From positions 248,001-312,000 of the forward strand of contig SWDS01000001.1 in assembly GCA_005116745.1 (NCBI GenBank): 64,000 bases of DNA, written 5' to 3'. A program made the translations under genes and the position numbers. The DNA comes from Nitrospira sp. (GTDB lineage Bacteria; Nitrospirota; Nitrospiria; Nitrospirales; Nitrospiraceae). The notes beneath the pieces were generated by a model. It was not told the DNA's origin and searched no databases. It saw only the letters and a program-made list of their open reading frames with translations. Positions 32,757 to 41,000 of this stretch are shown piece by piece (within the stretch, counting starts at the first letter, position 1; each line of letters begins with the position of its first letter).

Positions 32757-34885
32757 AACCATCACCGGATCCGCCGCGTGAATCCATCGTACCGCCGCTG
32801 CGAGAGGATCTCCAGCTCCTGGCCGGGGCTCCAGCTGCTGATGGGTCGCCGACCTGGGTTCTGGTAGACCAGCTTCGCGGCAAGTATTTCCAGATCGGCT
32901 GGCCGGCCTATCAAATGCTTTTGCGTTGGAAGGGTCGGTCAGCGGAAGCCATCGTGTCCGCGATTCATGCTGAGACGACCTGTCGCGTCACGGCCGGGGA
33001 TGTCGACGCATTTCTCCGGTTCTTACACAACAACCATCTCATGCGCGATCCGCCGCAGGGAGGGTATCGAGCCTATCTCGCCCAAGCGGAAGCGGCCAAG
33101 CCACAGTGGCTGACGTGGTTGGCCCACCACTATCTGTTCTTCCAAGTGCCATTAGTGCGGCCGGGTCGATTTCTTCGTGCGACGCTTCCGTTTGTGGAAT
33201 GGCTCTTTGCCCCAGCCGTGGTATGGATCATTGGACTGATCGGGCTGATCGGAATCTATCTTGTCTCCCGTCAGTGGGACACGTTTACCGCTACCATGCT
33301 GCACTTCTTCACGGTGCGCGGCGCTGCGCTCTACGTGCTCTGCCTGGTTATCGTCAAGATCGTTCATGAGCTCGGACATGCCTATACCGCCACTCGCTAC
33401 GGCTGTCGCGTGTCGACTATGGGCGTCGCCGCGATCTTACTCGTGCCGATGCTGTACTCCGACACCTCCGATGCGTGGAAATTGACCGCCCGACGTCAGC
33501 GTGCCGCCATCGGGGCTGCTGGGATGATTGTGGAATGTGCAGTGGCGGCAATCGCGATCTTCGCGTGGAGCTTTCTGGATGATGGGGTGGGAAGAAGCCT
33601 GGCGTTTCTCATGGCGACGACCAGCTTGGCGTTGGGAGCGGCAATTAACCTGAACCCGTTCATGCGGTTCGATGGCTATTACGTCCTCTCTGATTGGCTG
33701 GGTATCCCGAATCTGCATGAGCGAGCCTTTGCCTTTGGACAGTGGCAACTCAGGAAGCTGTTGTTCGGTCTGGATCAGCCGATGCCGGAGCCGGTGTCTG
33801 CGGCGCGGCGACGCTTCTTGGTCGGGTTTGCCTGGGCCACGTGGGCGTACCGGTTCTTGCTGTTTCTGGGGATCGCCTTGGTGGTCTATCACTTCTTCTT
33901 CAAGTTGCTGGGACTCATCCTGTTCGCCTTCGAAATCGGCTGGTTCATCGTGCTGCCGATTATGCGCGAACTCAAGGCCTGGTGGCTGTTACGGACGGCG
34001 GTTCGCGAGCAGCGACGGGTGTGGATCTCCGCCGGTGTGGTGGGTGTCCTGACGTCCGTGTTGTTTGTTCCTTGGTCGGATCGAATCACCCTCCCGGCGG
34101 TGTTGGAATCGATGCCCCATGCCACGATCTATGCGCCGGCTCCAGGCAGAATCGTCGAACTGATGCTCGAGGAAGGCCGTCATGTGGAGAAGGGCACCGG
34201 ACTCATCACGCTGGAATCCCCGGTACTAGATAAGGAAGTGGCGTTAACGCAGAAGCGGATCGAAGTCGAACAGTTGAGAGGACGGCGCCAGTTCGTGGAT
34301 CAACAAGAATTGTCAAAACATCAGGTCACGATCGAAGCGCTGAAGGCACGGCTCTCGCAGCTTGAGGGTCTTGTGCAACAACAGCAGACGCTCTCGCTTG
34401 TATCGCCGATCTCGGGACGAGTCACCGACCGAGCCGAGGCATTGCATGTGGGACGCTGGATTAATAAGGACCTGCCGCTTGCTTATGTCGTTGATCCAGC
34501 AGGCGAAGAGCTGCATGCGGTCGCGCCCGAAACCGACGTGGGCTATCTCCGCGCTGGCCAGTCGGCTAGATTCATTCCCGACGGGGCCGAGCGTCCGAGC
34601 GTGAGGGCCCGGGTGGTCGAGATAAGAGATATTGATGAAAGCAGTTTCACCGTGCCCTACCTGGCCTCGCTCTACGGCGGCGAGGTGCCGGTGCGGGAAG
34701 ATGCCAACCATCGGCTGCGGCCTGAAACCTCTGTCTATCGGATTACCCTGCGCCTTGTCGAACCGGCTCCCCGCTGGAACCAAGCCGTGCGCGGAACGGT
34801 GCTGGTAGAGGGGCCTCGAATCAGCCTCGCTCAACGGGCCTGGGAAAAGGGCGTCCGGATCTTGATTCGTGAAAGCGGCGCATAA
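32753..34885 (+). CDS. PqqD-like / M50 site-2-protease / HlyD fusion
   Basis: The ATG at 32753 overlaps the upstream stop (ATGA); the product is 710 aa. Residues about 15-98 look like a PqqD-type winged helix (FQIGWPAYQMLLRWKGRSAE). Residues about 145-440 hold the membrane peptidase region with HELGHA (His205, Glu206, His209) and NPFMRFDGYYVL (Asp307), matching M50 zinc metalloproteases that cut within membranes. Residues about 460-710 are HlyD-like, with a lipoyl part (IYAPAPGRIVELMLEEG) and a coiled coil. The catalytic residues look intact. It closes the TolC operon and precedes giant gene 2 by 189 bp. It may cleave or pass on the giant proteins; no substrate is proven. Confidence 0.9.
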   Translation: MKPSPDPPRESIVPPLREDLQLLAGAPAADGSPTWVLVDQLRGKYFQIGWPAYQMLLRWKGRSAEAIVSAIHAETTCRVTAGDVDAFLRFLHNNHLMRDPPQGGYRAYLAQAEAAKPQWLTWLAHHYLFFQVPLVRPGRFLRATLPFVEWLFAPAVVWIIGLIGLIGIYLVSRQWDTFTATMLHFFTVRGAALYVLCLVIVKIVHELGHAYTATRYGCRVSTMGVAAILLVPMLYSDTSDAWKLTARRQRAAIGAAGMIVECAVAAIAIFAWSFLDDGVGRSLAFLMATTSLALGAAINLNPFMRFDGYYVLSDWLGIPNLHERAFAFGQWQLRKLLFGLDQPMPEPVSAARRRFLVGFAWATWAYRFLLFLGIALVVYHFFFKLLGLILFAFEIGWFIVLPIMRELKAWWLLRTAVREQRRVWISAGVVGVLTSVLFVPWSDRITLPAVLESMPHATIYAPAPGRIVELMLEEGRHVEKGTGLITLESPVLDKEVALTQKRIEVEQLRGRRQFVDQQELSKHQVTIEALKARLSQLEGLVQQQQTLSLVSPISGRVTDRAEALHVGRWINKDLPLAYVVDPAGEELHAVAPETDVGYLRAGQSARFIPDGAERPSVRARVVEIRDIDESSFTVPYLASLYGGEVPVREDANHRLRPETSVYRITLRLVEPAPRWNQAVRGTVLVEGPRISLAQRAWEKGVRILIRESGA

Positions 34886-34896
34886 CGGCCCTTCCT

Positions 34897-34912
34897 CGTG
34901 AAGTGGTTCACG
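34897..34912 (+). terminator. Small hairpin after the TolC/HlyD/M50 operon
   Basis: CGTGAA and TTCACG pair over 6 bases around a GTGG loop, 12 bases after the stop. A short T-run lies about 18 bases further on, not directly adjacent, so termination is possible but weakly supported. Confidence 0.3.
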
Positions 34913-35030
34913 ATCAAACGTTTCAGGATTTTTGTTATGTGTTTGGAATCGCTGAAATTCATGCGTCGAACTTGAAACGAGAGACTCGAAACCAGCCGCC
35001 CTCGCACGAACCACGCTTCAAGCCCTTGCC

Positions 35031-35051
35031 AAGAAGGGGGAATCTGCTTCG
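35031..35051 (+). promoter_or_regulatory. Conserved leader block upstream of giant gene 2
   Basis: AAGAAGGGGGAATCTGCTTC plus the next base is the counterpart of 17155-17175, differing at two positions. It lies 24 bases before the proposed TTG start. The recurrence in front of both giant genes suggests a shared regulatory function rather than chance. Confidence 0.5.
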
Positions 35052-35074
35052 GGAAGTGGCATCGACTTGCTAAA

Positions 35075-38000
35075 TTGGTACATGGAAAATCTGAGAAACT
35101 CGGTCTTCTCTTTACCCTGAGAATACTAGGTAAACATAAGCGGTCCGTGGAGAAGGCATCTCGCAGGCGTCCGCCGATGTCCGTCCAGACGGGGTCTCAC
35201 CTGCCTTCATATTCCACTTCCTGGTTGGCTCTCGAACCACGGATTATGTTCGATGGCGCGGCGGTGGCAACGGTCGACACCCTTGCAACTCAACAACTCG
35301 CACAAACCCAAGCTGAGGCCTCAGCCTCGCCCGATGATGGGGGAACAAGCGAGGCGCCGCTCAGGGCACCCACCGGCGAGCCGCAATTTAGCGCCAGCGA
35401 CCAGGCTCTCTTCGATGCACTAGCCGCGTACGACACCTCGGCGGCGCGCCAGGAAATCATCTTTCTTTCTCCCAGCGTGCGTGACTACCAACAACTGCTG
35501 GATGGCATCAGCCCCAACGTCGAAGTGATCATCCTCGACCCGACTCGCGATGGCGTGCAGCAGATGGTGGAGATACTCGCCGGTCGGACGGGCATCGATG
35601 CGATCCATCTGATCACGCATGGTGACTCCGGAGTCCTTCACCTGGGAACGAGCACGCTCGATGCGGCATCCATGTCAGAACAGTATGCCGATGAACTCGC
35701 GACGATTAAGCAGAGTCTGTCCAACACTGCCGATCTTGTCATCTATGGATGCAGCTTTGCTGAAGGTCAGGTTGGGCAGGAAGCAGCGACTCTGCTCGGA
35801 CAGTTAACGGGTGCTGAAGTGGCGGCATCTACCGATGTGACGGGCCATGTCGGGCTCGGGGGCGATTGGAACCTGGAATATCAGATAGGCGCGATCGAGA
35901 CCAACGTGGTCGTCTCCTCGATTGTTCAAAGTGAGTGGAGTGGAACACTGGATATTACGTCGAATCTCGTCGGCCACTACCAGCTCGACGACGGCAGCGG
36001 GACCACGGCGAACGATTCCAGCGCCACGAACAACGACGGCACCTTGCTGACGGGCCCTCCGGTCTGGACCGCCGGACAAGTCGGTACCAGCGCACTCGAT
36101 TTCAGCGGCAATTTCGACCGGGTTGAAGCGCCGGACAACGCGGCTACCAATTTCGGCAGTGGCAACTTTTCCGTGGCCTTGTGGCTCAACACCACCCAAA
36201 CCACTGCTGGCCAAAGCCGACTTATTGGGGACTCCAGCGGTGCCAACGGGTTCATCATGTATCGGGATACCACGACCCTCACCACCTTCATTCAGGGCAC
36301 AAGTGGCTCAACGACACTGAGCGTCGGTGGCCTGTTCGATGGAAACTGGCATCACGTCGTCAGTGTTCGTAACGGCACCACGTCTCAGCTGTATGTCGAT
36401 GGTCAACTGTCAACCGCAGTCGTCACCACAGTCGGCAATATCAACAACACAAATAGTCTTCGCATCGGCGCGTCAAGTGCGGCTGCCGGCGACTACGACG
36501 GCCGTCTCGACGATGTTCGCCTGTATAGTCGCGCCTTAAGCAGCGGAGATGTCGCGCAGCTCTATACGACGAGCAACGATGCGCCGACAAACACGGTTCC
36601 TGGGTCGCAGGGTACCAACGAAGACACGAATCTGGTCTTCTCGTCCGGCACCAGTAACCAGATTTCCATTTCCGATATCGATGCCGGCAGTAACCCGATT
36701 GAAGTCACAGTCTCGGTGACCAACGGAGTCCTCACGCTGGCGGGCATGACGGGACTGACTTTTACGGGCGGCGATGGAACGGCGGATACCACGATGACGT
36801 TCCGTGGAACAGTCGCGAACATCAACACGGCGCTCAATGGCCTGACCTATATCCCGACGGCGGAGTACAGCGGCGGCGCCACCCTGACGCTCGTCTCACG
36901 CGACAATACTCTGGTCTCCCTCGACATCGACGCCAACCTCCAAGCCCGCTATACGTTCGAAAGCAACGCCAACGATGTGGCCGGCACCCCTCAGAACGGC
37001 ACCCTGGTCAACGGGGCGACCTACGTCACCGACGGCACCCGCGGGCAGGTGCTGAGTCTAGATGGGGTGGACGACTATGTTCAGATCACGAGTACGTTCT
37101 CCAATCCGACGGAAGTCACCGTTGGTGGATGGGTGAATCTGGCAGCAGGCACAGGCCGCAAAGAGTTTATCTCGCTGGATAATCGGGTCCATATCGCGTT
37201 GGATGACGCGTCCGGCGTCAAGGGCAGTGTTCAGATTGGAGCCAGTTCGTGGGTTGATTTGAACTCCAATCAGTTTATCGCCGGCACCGGGTGGCACCAT
37301 GTGATGTATTCGTACAGTGACACGGGCAATACTCATGCGCTGTATATCGACGGAGCTTTGGTGGCATCTGCGAGCATTGCAAACTCGATCTACTGGACGG
37401 GGGCAGGAGACACAAATATTGGGAGGAATGCTGCCGCAGCTAACGCCTACAACAATGGCCTCGTCGATGACGCGCGCGTGTACGATCGGGTTTTGACGGC
37501 CTCCGAAATTGCAGCCCTGGCGTCCGACCTGAGCCTGACCGATATCGATACTGTAGCGATCACCGTGAGCGGCGTGAACGACGCGCCGGTCGCCAGCAAC
37601 GACAACCACGTTATGGCTGAAAACGGGACCTTGACCATAGGGGGCTGGGGTGCGAGCTTCACCTCGAACACCATTTCAACCGCCGGCGACGCTCCCCGCT
37701 CGGTCTATGCGACCGATGTGGACGGCGACGGCGACGTCGATGTGCTGTCGGCTTCGAACTCGGACGACAAAATCACCTGGCACGAGAACAATGGCGCCGG
37801 GAGCTTCACGGGGCATACGATCACGACTGGTGTCGATGGGGCGTACTCTGTATTCGCAGCCGATCTCGACAGCGATGGCGACATGGACGTGATTGCCGCC
37901 GCCAGCAATGCCGACACTGTCACGTGGTACAAGAATGACGGCAATGAGAACTTCACGGTTCAGACCATTACCACGACCGCCAACAATGTGCTTTCAGTGT

Positions 38001-41000
38001 ATGCCACCGACGTCGATAGCGACGGCGATGTGGATGTGCTCTCCGCCTCGTTCGACGACGACAAGATCGCCTGGTACGAGAATAATGGCGCCGGGAGCTT
38101 TACGGCACATACCATCAGCACGGCAGCGGATGCCGCAGGTGCGGTATTCGCCATCGACGTCGACGGGGATGGCGACATCGACGTGCTGTCGTCTTCTCAA
38201 AACGACGACAAGATTGCGTGGTACGAGAACGACGGCAGCGAGAACTTTACCGCTCACACGATCACGACTGCGGCAGACGAAGCGCGGTCTGTGTTTGCGA
38301 TCGATGTTGATGGCGATGGCGACATTGACGTGCTGTCGGCCTCGCGCGCCGACAACAAGATCGCCTGGTATCGCAATGACGGCAGCGAGAACTTCACTGC
38401 CATTACCATCTCGACATCGGTAGTGGGCTCCCGCTCAGTCTACGCCGTGGACATTGAAGGCGATGGCGATGTGGATGTGCTCTCCGCCTCGTTCGACGAC
38501 GACCGAATCGTGTTGTACAAGAACGACGGCAACGAAAACTTTACGGCCCAAAACATTACGACCACCGACAACGGGGCGCGCTCGGTATTCGTGGCCGACA
38601 TCGATGGCGACAACGACCTCGACGTGGTATCGGCGTCGGAACTCGATGACAAGGTCGCTTGGTATCAGAACGTCGGCACGGGAATTCTCTCCAACGACAC
38701 GGATATCGACAACGGACTGCTGACATCAGTGTTGGTCGCGGGTCCCAGCCACGGCACCCTGGCCCTGAATACCAACGGCAGCTTCGTTTACACGCCTGTC
38801 ACGGGTTTCAATGGCATCGACTCGTTTACCTACCGCGCCAGCGACGGAACGGCACAATCCGCAAATGCAACCGTGACGATCACGGTCAGTGGCGTGAACG
38901 ATGCGCCGTTACTGACTAACGGGGGATCGGCCGGCGCAGGGGAAGACAGTGGGGGAAATCCGTTCTTTGGCGTGGTGACCGTCACGGACCCGGACAGTGC
39001 TGATTTTAACGGAGGAACACTCACGGCCTCCATCAGCGTCGGTGGTGAGTCGACCGACAAGCTGCAGTTGCTCGGTATCGGCGGTGTGTCACTGTCTGGC
39101 TCAAATGTGTTGGTGAGCGGCGTCACGGTAGGCACATGGTCCGGCGGCACCGGCGGCACGCCGTTGACCGTGAGCTTCAATGTCAACGCGCAATTGGCGC
39201 AGGTGCAGGCAGTCTACCAGTCCATCACCTATACCACGACGTCGGACACACCTACACTGGGCGTACGCACAATCTCAGTTGTCGTTACCGACGGCGATGG
39301 CGGGACGAGCAACACGGGTACTGGCACCGTCAACCTGACGACGGCCGTCAACGACCAACCGGTCTTCAGCAATTTGAATGGTACGCCGACGTATATCGAA
39401 GGCGGCGCGGCCGTCGTGCTGGATGCCGACGTGACCATCTTTGATGCAGAGCTGACGAATGCCAACAACTTCAGCGGCGCCACGCTCACGCTGACCCGCA
39501 ATGGCGGGGCTAATGCGCAGGACGTGTTCAGCGCAAGCGGTACGCTCAGCTTGAGCGGTGGCAATGTCGTAGTGAGTGGCACCACCATCGGGACTTACAC
39601 GAATAGCGGCGGGACGCTGCAATTCACATTCAACGGCAGCGCCACCAATACCTTGGTCAATCAGGCAATGCAGCAGATTGCTTACAGTAACTCCAGTGAC
39701 ACCCCACCGGCCAGCGCGCAGATCAACTGGACCTTCAGCGACGGGAACACGGGCAGTCAAGGAACCGGCGGCGCATTGACGGCCACTGGTAGCACGACCG
39801 TTACGATTACGGCGCAGAACGATCCGCCATCTGCCAATGCGGCGGGTCCATACACCATTGTGGAGGGTCAAAATCTGACACTGAACGCCGGAAGTTCGAG
39901 CGATCCAGAAGGCGATACGCTGACGTACGCGTGGGATCTCGACAACGACGGCAACTATGGCGAAGTCGGCGAGCCCACGACAGTGAATCCCACCGTCACC
40001 TGGGCCACGTTGCAGAGTTTCGGCATTGCCGACAATGGTAGCTACACGATCGGGTTGCGTGTCAGCGACGGAACAACTCCCGTGACTACCACCACCACCC
40101 TCAACGTGGACAATACAGCCCCCACCCTCACGGCTACGGGGAGTGCGACGGCCAGCAATGGCGGTGTCTACACCTTGAACCTCAGCGCGTCTGATCCCGG
40201 TGCCGATACCATTTCGGGATGGACGATCAATTGGGGCGACGGCACGGTGCAGGCTGTCGCGGGCAACCCTCCGACGGTCACGCACAGCTATTCAAATATC
40301 GGACTGACCTACAACATTCTTGCTGCAGCCACGGACGAAGACGGGACGTTTACCGACAGCAAGGTGCTGGTCTCCAGTTTTGGCAATGACAGTATCCGTC
40401 AGCTCGATGGAGTCACCGGTGGGCTGCTCGGCGTTCTGCCGGCGAATGGTTCTCTGGACAACCCTTCAGGCAGCGTCATCGGACCGGATGGTCGGCTCTA
40501 TGTCAGTGGGTACGCGTCCAACAATGTCGTGTGGTATGACCTCGGCGCGGGGACGACCGGCGTGTTTGTCGCAGCCGGCAGTGGTGGCCTCGCGAGCGCC
40601 GCCGACGTGGTCTTCGGTCACGACGGCCATTTGTATGTGACCAGTTACGATACGGATCAGGTGTTGCGCTACAACGGGACCACGGGGGCATTTATCGACG
40701 TGTTTGCGACCGGCACCCTCAATGGGCCGACTCCGCTGACCTTCGGTGCCGATGGGCATCTCTACGTTGGGGATTGGTTCGGCGGCAAGGTCTATAAGTT
40801 CGACGGTGTCAGTGGCGCCCAGATCGGCGCAGGTGCGTTTGCAACCTTGCCGTCCGGCTTCGGCGTGGTATCGATGGAATTCGGCTCTGACGGTCATCTG
40901 TATGTGGGTGACGGCCAGGTCAATGATCTGCTCAAATTCAATGGCACGACCGGCGCGTTCATGTCGACGATCGATGCCTCGATCACGCCCTACGATATTG

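Noticed and set aside
37673-38701. Tandem repeat as a CRISPR or satellite array
   Set aside because: The 147-bp units are in frame within a long coding sequence and encode diverged FG-GAP-type blades.
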